A stretch of DNA of 64,000 bases from Natroniella sulfidigena. GTDB taxonomy: Bacteria; Bacillota; Halanaerobiia; Halobacteroidales; Halobacteroidaceae. Positions 16,989-25,365 of this stretch are shown piece after piece. The stretch is from NCBI RefSeq assembly GCF_023223645.1, contig NZ_JALKBY010000017.1, positions 1-64,000 on the forward strand, written 5' to 3'. Position 1 is the first letter of the stretch. Each line of letters begins with the position of its first letter. Under the pieces are notes generated by a model. The model did not search any database and was not told the origin of the DNA. It saw only the letters and a program-made list of their open reading frames with translations. The position numbers and the translations under genes are program-made.

Positions 16989-17948
16989 ATGGTTGAAATC
17001 TTTAAACAGACTCCAGTACCAATAGCAGGGTTAATGCTCGGTCTAGCCGGCACAGGTAATTTAATTCTTTCTTATGGTAGTCATTATCGTTATTTAGCTG
17101 GAATATTAGCCGTAGTAGTATCCTTACTTATAATTGGAAAAATAATCTTTGCTCAGAAGGGATTTATCAGTGAATTAAAAAATCCTATCATAGCAAGTGT
17201 TGCTCCAGCCTTTTCTATGGCAGTTATAATTTTAGCCAGTTATCTAATCCCATTTACTAAACAGTTAGCTTTATATATCTGGTATGGCGGAATTATTCTT
17301 CATAGCTTACTAGTTATCCTATTTTCAATTCGTTTTCTCTTAAACTTTGATCTAAAGAAGGTCTACCCTAGTTATTTTATCGTTTATGTAGGGATAGTAG
17401 TTGCCAGCGTAACTGCCCCAGCTTTTGATCAAATTCAATTAGGACAGGCAATCTTTTGGTTTGGTTTTATTGCTTATATGCTCTTACTTCCGATAGTTAC
17501 TTACCGGGTTTTCAAAATTGGAGAAATCAAAAAACCGGCCTTACCAACTATCTCTATCTTTACAGCTCCAGCAGGCCTTTGTCTAACTGGGTATATGAAT
17601 GCTTTTCCGGATAAAAATATGTTAATCTTTGGCTGGTTACTTTTACTAACCTTAATAATGATCATTGCTGTTACAATTTATCTACCAAAGATGCTCTCAG
17701 TTGGCTTTTATCCTAGTTATTCAGCCTTTACATTTCCTTTTGTAATTACAGCTATGGGATTAAAAGAAGCTACAGAATTTTTAAAGCTGAAATTTGGTAT
17801 TTCTCTACTTAATCATCCTACTCAAATAGTAGAAGCCCTAGCAGTCACCTTAGTCATCTTCGTCTTACTTAAATATTCAATCTACTTAACTCAAAACAGT
17901 AAAGAAAAAATTTATCAAAATAAAAAAGCTGCCTCTCGGCAACTTTAG
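16989..17948 (+). CDS. TDT/SLAC1-family transporter (TehA-like)
   Basis: About 319 residues with ten predicted membrane segments and the family opening PVPIAGLMLGLAGTGNL. The tellurite-resistance/dicarboxylate transporter family includes TehA, Mae1 and SLAC1 anion channels; here it probably moves a small anion. Start at ATG 16989 with GGAAGGAG 10 nt upstream inside the end of the previous gene; the TTG further upstream (16962) is less likely. Coupled to the C_GCAxxG gene. The end of the gene overlaps a terminator-like hairpin. Confidence 0.85.
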   Translation: MVEIFKQTPVPIAGLMLGLAGTGNLILSYGSHYRYLAGILAVVVSLLIIGKIIFAQKGFISELKNPIIASVAPAFSMAVIILASYLIPFTKQLALYIWYGGIILHSLLVILFSIRFLLNFDLKKVYPSYFIVYVGIVVASVTAPAFDQIQLGQAIFWFGFIAYMLLLPIVTYRVFKIGEIKKPALPTISIFTAPAGLCLTGYMNAFPDKNMLIFGWLLLLTLIMIIAVTIYLPKMLSVGFYPSYSAFTFPFVITAMGLKEATEFLKLKFGISLLNHPTQIVEALAVTLVIFVLLKYSIYLTQNSKEKIYQNKKAASRQL

Positions 17949-17982
17949 ATTAAACTTGTTTTAGCTCTTACTTAAACTCAGA
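17922..17982. repeat. Terminator-like hairpin plus TTAAACTCAGAC words
   Basis: AAAAAAGCTGCC-TCTC-GGCAACTTT forms a hairpin that can end transcription in both directions, between two convergent genes. It is followed by TTAAACT/CAGACTTAAA words as in the other family elements at 32.3, 51.3 and 56.1 kb. The hairpin overlaps the last codons of the TDT gene. Confidence 0.6.
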
Positions 17983-17989
17983 CTTAAAT

Positions 17990-18934
17990 TTATTCATCGT
18001 TAAGTATTGGAATTTCAGAAATACTATCTAAAAAGCTTAAGACCAGATCCGGCCGATCAGTTATATAACCACTAGATTGAAAATAAGCTAATAGTTTAAT
18101 CTGCCACAGTTCATTTATTGTATAAGGAAAGACAAATAGCCCTTGCTCATGAGCTTGAGCAATATACCAGGGCCAACTCATAAACCCCTTAGTACCTAAG
18201 CCATCAGCCAGCCCATCTGCTCTTTTCAACCACTTTCTCCAACTGCTTCTACTAATCATATTATCTGTAACCAATAAGAGTCTAGGTACTTGAGGGGCCA
18301 ACTCTTTAAATTTTTGCAAACTTTTTTCACTAAAAGAGAAGAAGATAGTCTTAGCAAACTCTTTTTTTTCATCACTTTCCATCCAGCCCTCTTCTTCTAA
18401 AATAGCAACTACTTCTTCTTCAATCCCAGGATATTTCTCAGAGTCTTTGGTTTCTAAAATCAAACCAGGAGTATATTGCCCCCCTTGAGCAATCTCTATC
18501 AACTCTTCTAAAGTAATAATCTCCAACCCTTCATACCTTTCATCAAACCAACTCCCAAAGTCCAATCTTTTTAATTCATCATAAGTAAAACTTCCAAGTT
18601 TGTCCTCTTTTCGTTCAGGAAATACTTCTTCGACATTTGAGGTTCGTTCTAAAGTTTGATCATGAAAGACAACTATCTTCCCATCTTTAGTGCGCTGTAA
18701 ATCTGCCTCTAGATAATCAACCCCCATATCCCGCGCCTTAAGATAAGCCTCAGCAGTAGATTCAGGAGCTTTAATGGAAGCTCCCCGATGGGCAATTACA
18801 GTTGGATAAGGTATCCCCCGCTTGGTGAGTATCTCTTCTCCACGCAGATCGGGATTGACTAAATAGTAAGCACCATAAAATAACAGCAACAGAGAAAATA
18901 AAATTACTACTCCTATAGCCAACTTTACTTCCAT
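17990..18934 (-). CDS. Membrane-anchored glycerophosphodiester phosphodiesterase
   Basis: 314 residues. An N-terminal membrane segment (residues about 5-25) precedes a GDPD TIM barrel with AHRGASIKAPEST (catalytic His), EADLQRTKDGKIVVFHDQTLER cut into EADLQ...FHD, and LETKDS. Hydrolyses glycerophosphodiesters to glycerol-3-phosphate. It follows the LTA-synthase-family gene by 29 nt, so both probably act on phosphoglycerol-containing envelope polymers or lipids at the outer face of the membrane. AAGGGTGAT precedes the ATG. Confidence 0.9.
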   Translation of the reverse strand: MEVKLAIGVVILFSLLLLFYGAYYLVNPDLRGEEILTKRGIPYPTVIAHRGASIKAPESTAEAYLKARDMGVDYLEADLQRTKDGKIVVFHDQTLERTSNVEEVFPERKEDKLGSFTYDELKRLDFGSWFDERYEGLEIITLEELIEIAQGGQYTPGLILETKDSEKYPGIEEEVVAILEEEGWMESDEKKEFAKTIFFSFSEKSLQKFKELAPQVPRLLLVTDNMISRSSWRKWLKRADGLADGLGTKGFMSWPWYIAQAHEQGLFVFPYTINELWQIKLLAYFQSSGYITDRPDLVLSFLDSISEIPILNDE

Positions 18935-18963
18935 TTAATCACCCTTAGTATTAAAGATAATCC

Positions 18964-20823
18964 TTATTCTAAACGTTGTGTAGACATCATCTTCTGTCGC
19001 ACATAATTAATAATCTGTAAAGCTTCATCCTTTTTAGCTTGCGGTAACCTTACATCTTCATTACTTTTATTCTTCAAATGACCGACCTGTTCAAACTGAT
19101 TAAATTGTTTAACAAAAAGATGATCTTGATAAAAAACCTGAGGTAATTCATGTAAAAAGAGAACTGGAGCTTCTTTCTCAGATAGCAAAGAAGTACCAAT
19201 AAATCCTTCCGGTTTTTCACTTACACCGATCAAATCCAAGAGTGTAGGTGCTAAATCAGTAATTGTACCTTTCTTTTCTATGCTCCCCGCTTCAAGCTCA
19301 GGATGGTTGATTAACAATGGAATATGCTCAGGCTTTTTGATATTTCTATCAACTTCAAAATTAATATTAGATGAATACTCTGGATTATCAACCGCCGCAT
19401 CATGATCAGAATAAATTACAACTAAAGTATCTTCCTTTAACCCCCGCTCTTCTAATTGATCAAAGAACATCTCTAAGGATTTATCGACAAAAGAGATTGA
19501 CTGAAAGAAGTCATGAACCAATTGATTTTCAATATCACTATACTCATCTATTTTCTGATCAGGAGGATAAAAGTTAAAAGGTGTATGGCTTGTTACCGTA
19601 ATCATATAAGCAAAGAATGGACTATCAGCCTCCTCTAAATAATCCAAAGACTGCTTAAAGAAATCATAATCATTAATCCCTAAATAAAATTCTTCCTCTA
19701 ACTCCATTACCTTATCGTCACTAGAAAAATCTTCTCTACTATAAAATTCATCAAATCCAAGTTCAGGATAAGCTTGATGGCGATTAAAAAAAGTTTTATC
19801 ATTACCATGAAAGGCTAAAGTTTGATAATCTTTCTCTTTGAAAACTCTAGCTAAAGAATCAAATTCAGTCATATCATTCGCTTTAAAAACAAAGTTACTA
19901 TTTGTCGGATAAAATGATGTTAAAAAAGAAAAGTCAGCATCAAAACTTCCATTTACATGCTTAGTATAAAAGTTTTCAGCATACAAGCTTTCCTCTTTTA
20001 ATTGATTTAAGAAAGGAGTCACTTCCCGCCCATTATGTTTATAATTGATCAACTTTTCATCTAAAGACTCCACTTGAATTACAACTATATTCTCAACTTC
20101 TTCTATTAATGCTTCATCATCTAGCTCATCTTCTAATAAAAACTCAGGAGTTTCTAACTCAGTTGCATATGAATTCTCAAAACTAATAGCGTCATAAGCT
20201 TCATAGACATAAAGAGGGAGAACTCCATAAACATTAACAAATCCAGCACTACTTCTTTGATAAAGCTCCATTGGACTTTCATTCTCCAATAATGAGTTTG
20301 TAATCAAGACTTGACTACTCAATAATAAAATTACAATCACTATAACCGTTCTTAATCCTTCTTTTCTCTTACTAAAAAGTGTAGCCGCTTTAACTTCTTC
20401 TTTCTTTTTATCAGAAGAAAGAAGAAATCCTAAAAATAATAGATCCAAAATAAAAGCAAGATCCCACAGATTAATAATATGTCTGAAAAGAACCTTAATA
20501 GATCCAATTCCTTCACTTCTAGTCATATCAGTAAAGCTTAAATAATTGCCAAAATAACGATTATACCAAAGATTCGCTAAAAAGAATAAAGAAGATACTG
20601 TTAATAACAGTATTAAAGAAATTCGCCCTTTTTTTAATTTAACCACTGGCAAAAATAGATATCCACTAAATATAACCAGGACTAAATTCCTTAAAATAAC
20701 ACCTGTAATAGAAGGAACATTAAATATACGAACTACTAGATAATTATATTTAATTAGAAATCCAACTAGGAAAGTAATTAAAAAGTATCTTTCTTTTTTT
20801 GTTAAGTTCTCAAACTGTTTCAT
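18964..20823 (-). CDS. LTA synthase / phosphoglycerol transferase family protein
   Basis: 619 residues. Five membrane segments in the first 175 residues, then a sulfatase-fold extracytoplasmic domain from about 245. Metal-site residues are visible in VVIQVESL (Glu252), YSDHDA and FHGNDKTFFNRH. The nucleophile position, a threonine in LtaS, reads NGSFDADFSFL here, so Ser293 would serve. Family enzymes transfer glycerol phosphate from phosphatidylglycerol to polymers (LtaS) or periplasmic glucans (OpgB). In a cell that seems to have an outer membrane the acceptor is unclear. Operon with a GDPD. Confidence 0.88.
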   Translation of the reverse strand: MKQFENLTKKERYFLITFLVGFLIKYNYLVVRIFNVPSITGVILRNLVLVIFSGYLFLPVVKLKKGRISLILLLTVSSLFFLANLWYNRYFGNYLSFTDMTRSEGIGSIKVLFRHIINLWDLAFILDLLFLGFLLSSDKKKEEVKAATLFSKRKEGLRTVIVIVILLLSSQVLITNSLLENESPMELYQRSSAGFVNVYGVLPLYVYEAYDAISFENSYATELETPEFLLEDELDDEALIEEVENIVVIQVESLDEKLINYKHNGREVTPFLNQLKEESLYAENFYTKHVNGSFDADFSFLTSFYPTNSNFVFKANDMTEFDSLARVFKEKDYQTLAFHGNDKTFFNRHQAYPELGFDEFYSREDFSSDDKVMELEEEFYLGINDYDFFKQSLDYLEEADSPFFAYMITVTSHTPFNFYPPDQKIDEYSDIENQLVHDFFQSISFVDKSLEMFFDQLEERGLKEDTLVVIYSDHDAAVDNPEYSSNINFEVDRNIKKPEHIPLLINHPELEAGSIEKKGTITDLAPTLLDLIGVSEKPEGFIGTSLLSEKEAPVLFLHELPQVFYQDHLFVKQFNQFEQVGHLKNKSNEDVRLPQAKKDEALQIINYVRQKMMSTQRLE

Positions 20824-21030
20824 TAATATTCCCTCCTAAATAATTGACAGCTTTTAGAGCAATTATATGAAATTTAAAAGCTATCTAACAATGCATTAAA
20901 ATTATATGACATTTTTATACTTTATGCAAATCAGATCTTTAAAAGTCTCCATCTTATCTAATCAAATATTTTGCACACTATATCTATCTTCTATACTTTT
21001 TTATTTAACTGTAATAAGATAATGACATAC

Positions 21031-22089
21031 TTAAATACTCTCTTCTGCCTGATTTAAGATCCCAATAATCCCTCTTACTGACGCATAAACAGGAACAGCA
21101 AACAAAGCACCTAAAATTCCAAATAGTAACGTCGCAATCAAAATTACAAAAATAATAATCACTGGATGAATATCTAACCTACCACCTTGCAAGATCGGTC
21201 TTACTACATTTCCCTCAAATTGCTGAACAATTAACATCAAAAGAGTTACTTTAATTACCAAATCTAAACTGGTAGTTAAAGCAATAAATACTGCTGGTAA
21301 AACCCCAATTGCTGGCCCTATAAAAGGAATTACTGAAGCAACTGCCAGTATAATAGATAAACCAATTGCATTAGGCATCCCAATAATTATATATCCCACA
21401 AACATAATAGCCCCCGAAACAAGCCCCACCATTAACTGACTTGGAATATAAATTCCAAATACCGAATCAATGACCTGTAAAATCTTTTTGACTAAAGGAC
21501 GCTTCTGTGGTGGAGCTATCTTTATTATACTCCGGGCCAACTTTTGATCATCTTTTAAAAAGTAGAGGACTAAAAATGGAATCAATAAAATTACTACTGC
21601 AAATTGAGTCAAAGAAGCAAAAACTCCAAAATAATCATAATCACTAATTCTATTCACCATATCTTGTACTAAAGAGGTAATCCTTCCTTCTAGATCAAAT
21701 TCACCTAAAAACCCTAACTCTTCTATCTGTTCAAATGCTTGATTGATTACCCTTCCACTTACCTCATAATCAGAAAGAAAATTAATCAATCTCCTGATCT
21801 CAATATAAATTATACTCCCACCAAAATAAGTAATAAAGGCGATTAAAGCTAGCACCCCTACAAAAGTAATTAAAATCGATAATTCTTTATTATCTATCTG
21901 TTGGTGCAAAAATTTAACCACTGGTCGCAACATGTAATAGAAGAAACCAGCCAATAAAATAGGTAACAAGACAAGATAAATCATATCTTTTAGAGCATTT
22001 GTAAGATTAGGTATCTGTAAGCTCAAAAAGACAATCAACAAAATCATGATTATTCCTGCTGTAACTCGAAAAAACTTATCAGTAAACAT
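21031..22089 (-). CDS. AI-2E family transporter (PerM/YtvI-like)
   Basis: About 352 residues with roughly eight membrane segments and family motifs ILLIPFLVLYFLKDD, PSQLMVGLVSGAIMFVGY, IPFIGPAIGVLPAV and QFEGNVVRPILQG. Family members export autoinducer-2 or exchange ions (some are Na+/H+ antiporters); function here is open. The start is ATG 22089, 7 nt after GGGAGG; upstream ATGs at 22131 and 22104 lack a good site. Single gene between two non-coding gaps. Confidence 0.88.
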   Translation of the reverse strand: MFTDKFFRVTAGIIMILLIVFLSLQIPNLTNALKDMIYLVLLPILLAGFFYYMLRPVVKFLHQQIDNKELSILITFVGVLALIAFITYFGGSIIYIEIRRLINFLSDYEVSGRVINQAFEQIEELGFLGEFDLEGRITSLVQDMVNRISDYDYFGVFASLTQFAVVILLIPFLVLYFLKDDQKLARSIIKIAPPQKRPLVKKILQVIDSVFGIYIPSQLMVGLVSGAIMFVGYIIIGMPNAIGLSIILAVASVIPFIGPAIGVLPAVFIALTTSLDLVIKVTLLMLIVQQFEGNVVRPILQGGRLDIHPVIIIFVILIATLLFGILGALFAVPVYASVRGIIGILNQAEESI

Positions 22090-22254
22090 TTGACAACCTC
22101 CCATCAACAAATAATTTTCTACTACCATCATATATATAAATTAATACTTTTCCCCAATATAACTAATTAACTATTACTTTTAGTTATATTTCTCTAAAAC
22201 TTCCTAAATTCCTAGCAAAAATCAAAATACATTTTTTACAAATGATAATAAGTA

Positions 22255-22281
22255 AAAACCAGGCTAAATACCTGGTTTTTA
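22255..22281 (-). terminator. Terminator of the Nudix/PilZ unit
   Basis: AAAAACCAGG-CTAAATA-CCTGGTTTTT, symmetrical and usable in both directions; lies 41 nt after the Nudix stop. Confidence 0.85.
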
Positions 22282-22321
22282 TCCGGAAGTAAATTCTTCT
22301 ATTTTTAGACCTTACTATTTA

Positions 22322-22732
22322 TTAAACAGTTGACTTAACTTCAAATGTCTCCTCAAACTTAAAATTTATTCTGCTTTTCCACTTATAATACTTTGCTATT
22401 ATCTCTTTAGTATCTTTTGTTATTTGAATCTTTTTGCCACGTTTATAAAAGTCAATGTACCTTACTTCATTTTTAGGTTTAGGATTTCCATTAGCTTTAA
22501 TTAAGACGACGGTATGACTATTATTAAGACCTTCATGCTCAAATAATACCCTAGCATAATGTGCGATCAAGTCTGTCTCTTCTTTTAGTTCCCTAATTGT
22601 AGCACTAAATCTACTCTCGCCTTGCTTTGCTTCTCCCCCAGGCAAACGATATCTATTCTTATTCATAGCAGTTAAGAGTATCCCTCTATCAGTCTCAACA
22701 ATTGCAGTTCCTCTACGCCGTTTATTCACCAT
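22322..22732 (-). CDS. Nudix hydrolase
   Basis: 136 residues. The Nudix box reads GEAKQGE...RELKEETDL (residues about 33-55), matching GX5EX7REUXEEXGU except that the last glycine is Asp. The metal-binding RE..EE core is intact, so the protein should be active on a nucleoside-diphosphate-linked substrate. It is not clear which. It is encoded 35 nt downstream of the PilZ gene, preceded by AAAGGGGGA. Confidence 0.85.
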   Translation of the reverse strand: MVNKRRRGTAIVETDRGILLTAMNKNRYRLPGGEAKQGESRFSATIRELKEETDLIAHYARVLFEHEGLNNSHTVVLIKANGNPKPKNEVRYIDFYKRGKKIQITKDTKEIIAKYYKWKSRINFKFEETFEVKSTV

Positions 22733-22767
22733 TTTTCCCCCTTTACTCTTAATTTAATAATAGTCAA

Positions 22768-23388
22768 TCAATATAACCAATCCTGTAATTCACGATAATC
22801 ACTGATATTTTCAAAATCAAATTTCAGTCCATAAAAATAACCATCATCTTTCTGATTTCTCCAAACAACCTCAGCAGATAATTTATTAAATGAAAGACCA
22901 ATAAAACTTAAATCTAATTCTATCTTATTTGCAGAAATCTTTTTCTCACTAATTAACTTAGCACCAGTAGCACTTAAATTTTCAAGTAAGCCTACTCTTT
23001 CTTGAGCAGAAAAGAAATAATTGACCTCTTTGTTAATTTCTATCCTCTCAAAACCCCTTCGCTCAATATGCAATACGAAATTATCCAAATTAGCAAGACA
23101 GATAATTTCATCTTCCTCCATTCTTTTATCTGTGATAATAATCGGCAAGTGATAAATACCACTATCAACTCTAAAGGCTAGCACCAGTTTTTTCTCAAGT
23201 GTCAATTTTTCTAATAAGCTACTTTTATTCGATAAGAACTTCAAACTCATCCTTTTTTCAGCTAGTATCTCGTTTATTAGCAAAGAATACGATTGACCAC
23301 CTATCTTTATTTCAATTTCCTTAGTAGATAGTCCATTTTCTTCAAAGAAAGCTTTCAAATCAAGGTCATCAATCAATTTTGTGGCCAT
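22768..23388 (-). CDS. PilZ domain cyclic di-GMP receptor (YcgR-like)
   Basis: About 207 residues: an N-terminal YcgR-like domain (residues 1-100) and a C-terminal PilZ domain. The two c-di-GMP binding motifs are visible: RxxxR in RRGFERIE and NxSxxG in NLSATGAKL. YcgR-type proteins slow flagellar rotation or alter envelope functions when c-di-GMP is high. The start is ATG 23388 after GAGGTGG; the GTG at 23397 lies inside the Shine-Dalgarno. Cotranscribed with a Nudix gene. Confidence 0.9.
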   Translation of the reverse strand: MATKLIDDLDLKAFFEENGLSTKEIEIKIGGQSYSLLINEILAEKRMSLKFLSNKSSLLEKLTLEKKLVLAFRVDSGIYHLPIIITDKRMEEDEIICLANLDNFVLHIERRGFERIEINKEVNYFFSAQERVGLLENLSATGAKLISEKKISANKIELDLSFIGLSFNKLSAEVVWRNQKDDGYFYGLKFDFENISDYRELQDWLY

Positions 23389-23550
23389 TTCTTCCACCTC
23401 TATCCTAAAAAAAATTGATCATTAAATTTAAACTACTACATTTTAAATTCTATAAGATATAATATTCTCCTGCAAATTTAGTGAATTTTTTAACATTTAT
23501 ACTACTAAAAAATTATTCTTGCTAATTATCGTTTATGCTATTAATTTCAT

Positions 23551-24309
23551 CTAAAAACCAAAACTCAATCTAAGAGTAGCTGTTGGCCCGTGAGTATTGC
23601 TCATTGGCCCACCTCGAACAGCTGAATCAGCAATTTCCCAATTATCACCAAAATCATGGGTCAAGATATATCCTACTCCCAGATCAACTCCAGTGAAAGC
23701 TCCAAATTGATAACGCAAATTTAGCCTTGGCTCCAATAAAGCAAACTTCTTTTCTAAGGTAGCAGTATTTGAACTTCCCTCTGCTGTCTTATCAACTATA
23801 TCTTCAAAACCTTCTACACTATCATGTAATAAATCTAACCTTAAATTACCACCACCCAATAAAGCACCAACAGCAAGATCAAACTTTTCACCAACCCAAA
23901 CTCCTCTTTCATACACAAATCCACCATAGTTAAGTTCTAAAATTGCTTCATTAGTTGTTCCAGTTTCATCCTTCTTACTTGTACTTGTTCTTCCATGCAT
24001 ACCAAAACCACCAAAACGACTACCATTTCTAATTCCAATACTTCCACCACCACCGATTAAGACTATATAATCATCAAACTGACCAAAATCATTGTCAATT
24101 ATTTCATTTAAGTCACTTAAATCAAGCCCTACAACTCCCAACTGTGGCCCACCACCAATACGAAAACCTCCAGAATCAGAAAATTGAGAAGTAATCTTCT
24201 CTACCCTTTCTTCCTCTAGTTCCACACTTTTTACATCTTCTTCAGCACCAACAATAGTACTAGTTAAAATAGCTGTCAATAACATTATAATAATTAATAG
24301 CTTCTTCAT
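23551..24309 (-). CDS. Probable outer-membrane beta-barrel protein
   Basis: 252 residues with a clear signal peptide (KKLLIIIMLLTAILTSTIVGAEE). The mature part is glycine-rich with alternating hydrophobic residues and ends in TLRLSFGF, a final strand with terminal Phe as used for outer-membrane barrel insertion. No family recognised. Single gene with AAGGAGG before the ATG. Confidence 0.6.
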   Translation of the reverse strand: MKKLLIIIMLLTAILTSTIVGAEEDVKSVELEEERVEKITSQFSDSGGFRIGGGPQLGVVGLDLSDLNEIIDNDFGQFDDYIVLIGGGGSIGIRNGSRFGGFGMHGRTSTSKKDETGTTNEAILELNYGGFVYERGVWVGEKFDLAVGALLGGGNLRLDLLHDSVEGFEDIVDKTAEGSSNTATLEKKFALLEPRLNLRYQFGAFTGVDLGVGYILTHDFGDNWEIADSAVRGGPMSNTHGPTATLRLSFGF

Positions 24310-24403
24310 ACTTCCTACCTCCTTCTATAATTTAGACTTATTTCGCTTTATAGTAAAATTATACTAATAATTTTTAAGATTGTCACTCCTATCCCTTTAT
24401 ATC

Positions 24404-24565
24404 AGTTGACAGTGAACAGTTGACGGTTGACAGTTAAAACCATTTAAAACTTAAACCCAAAACCAATCTAAAGCTATAATTTTAAGGCTTTTTATAGCTC
24501 TTAAGATTTTAAGATTTTGATCTTAACTGTAAACTGTAAACCGTAAACTGTCAACTCAATATTGT
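24404..24565. repeat. Inverted heptamer-arm element; 45 bp identical to one at 52 kb
   Basis: Left arm of CAGTTGACAGT-type words (24404-24437), AT-rich core, right arm of ACTGTAAACTGTAAACCG-type words (24525-24557) complementary to the left arm. Positions 24521-24565 are identical base for base to 52033-52077. It occupies about half of the 361-nt gap before the cyclodeaminase-family gene; the rest shows only its leader. Confidence 0.8.
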
Positions 24566-24670
24566 AATAAAGTCCTATTCTATGGTATCGTAATTGAAGT
24601 ATAAAAATCACCTTTTTAGCAAAAAATTATTAGTAAAACAGCTAAAAATTTAAACTAGGAGCTGATTGAG

Positions 24671-25213
24671 ATTATTACCGATAAATCAATTAAAGAACTG
24701 GCTGAATTAATCGGTTCTACTGAAGAAACAATTCCCGGTGGCGGGCCAACAATTGCCATTACAGCCTTACTGGCAGTCCAATTACTAAAACTGACTTATA
24801 ATATTAGTGATATCAAAAATTATCAAGAACAAAAGTTGGCCCTTGATCAATTAGAAACTACTTTATTACAAGCAGTTGATAATGATGTAGAAGCTTTCTT
24901 AGAAAATAATGAAAACCACTTTACAGACCAAGAACAATTACAAGAAATTATCGACATCCCCTTAAGTATAGTTGATAGTGCACTTACAACTTTAAAGATA
25001 GCTCAACAGATCAAACCTCAAATCAGCCCCACAGTCAAAGCTGATCATCAAGTAGCCATCTTCAACCTAATAACTAGCTGCAAAGGCGGAATCAGCATCA
25101 TAGAATCTAATTATCACTTCTTCCCTGCAGAAAATGAATATCTAACAGAGGTTAAAAAACAAGTAACAGACTTTAAAAAACGACTGAACAACTATGAAAA
25201 TACTGGTTGTTGA
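24671..25213 (+). CDS. Cyclodeaminase/cyclohydrolase (FTCD_C) family protein, probable ATT start
   Basis: About 180 residues, all-helical FTCD_C family (formimidoyl-THF cyclodeaminase or methenyl-THF cyclohydrolase). The family hallmark ETIPGGGPTIAITALLAV lies at the N-terminus and is only seen if the frame is read upstream of the TTG at 24836. In that frame a TAG occurs at 24656 and no ATG, GTG or TTG follows before the conserved region. AGGAG at 24657-24661 is 9 nt before ATT at 24671 (ATT ATT ACC GAT AAA TCA), so an ATT start is most likely. Otherwise the gene lost its ATG. Its terminator follows. Confidence 0.75.
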   Translation: MITDKSIKELAELIGSTEETIPGGGPTIAITALLAVQLLKLTYNISDIKNYQEQKLALDQLETTLLQAVDNDVEAFLENNENHFTDQEQLQEIIDIPLSIVDSALTTLKIAQQIKPQISPTVKADHQVAIFNLITSCKGGISIIESNYHFFPAENEYLTEVKKQVTDFKKRLNNYENTGC

Positions 25214-25253
25214 TTGAATAAAAATTTAACTCTAACTACTTCTTTAACCTCAA

Positions 25254-25285
25254 ATAGGGTAAGCACTGATCAGTGCTTACCCTAT
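25254..25285 (+). terminator. Terminator of the FTCD_C-family gene
   Basis: GGGTAAGCACTGATCAGTGCTTACCC, a perfect palindrome, followed by TATTAATTATATTTTTTT. Confidence 0.8.
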
Positions 25286-25310
25286 TAATTATATTTTTTT
25301 AGTTTCGGTT

Positions 25311-25361
25311 TTACTTAGACTTAAACTCAGACTTAGCCTAAAGTGGGCAATTGCCCACTTT
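25311..25361 (-). terminator. Terminator hairpin of the CoA-disulfide reductase gene with repeat words
   Basis: AAAGTGGGCAATTGCCCACTTT (split as AAAGTGGGCA and TGCCCACTTT) at 25340-25361 lies 4 nt after the stop codon. The adjoining 25311-25339 carries CTTAGACTTAAACTCAGAC words, an inverted copy of the repeat words linked to other terminators in this window. Confidence 0.7.
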
Positions 25362-25365
25362 ATTC

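Noticed and set aside
24836-25213. Start of the cyclodeaminase-family gene at TTG 24836
   Set aside because: This would remove the conserved GGG motif region; in-frame coding sequence extends upstream to about 24671 and a Shine-Dalgarno exists there.
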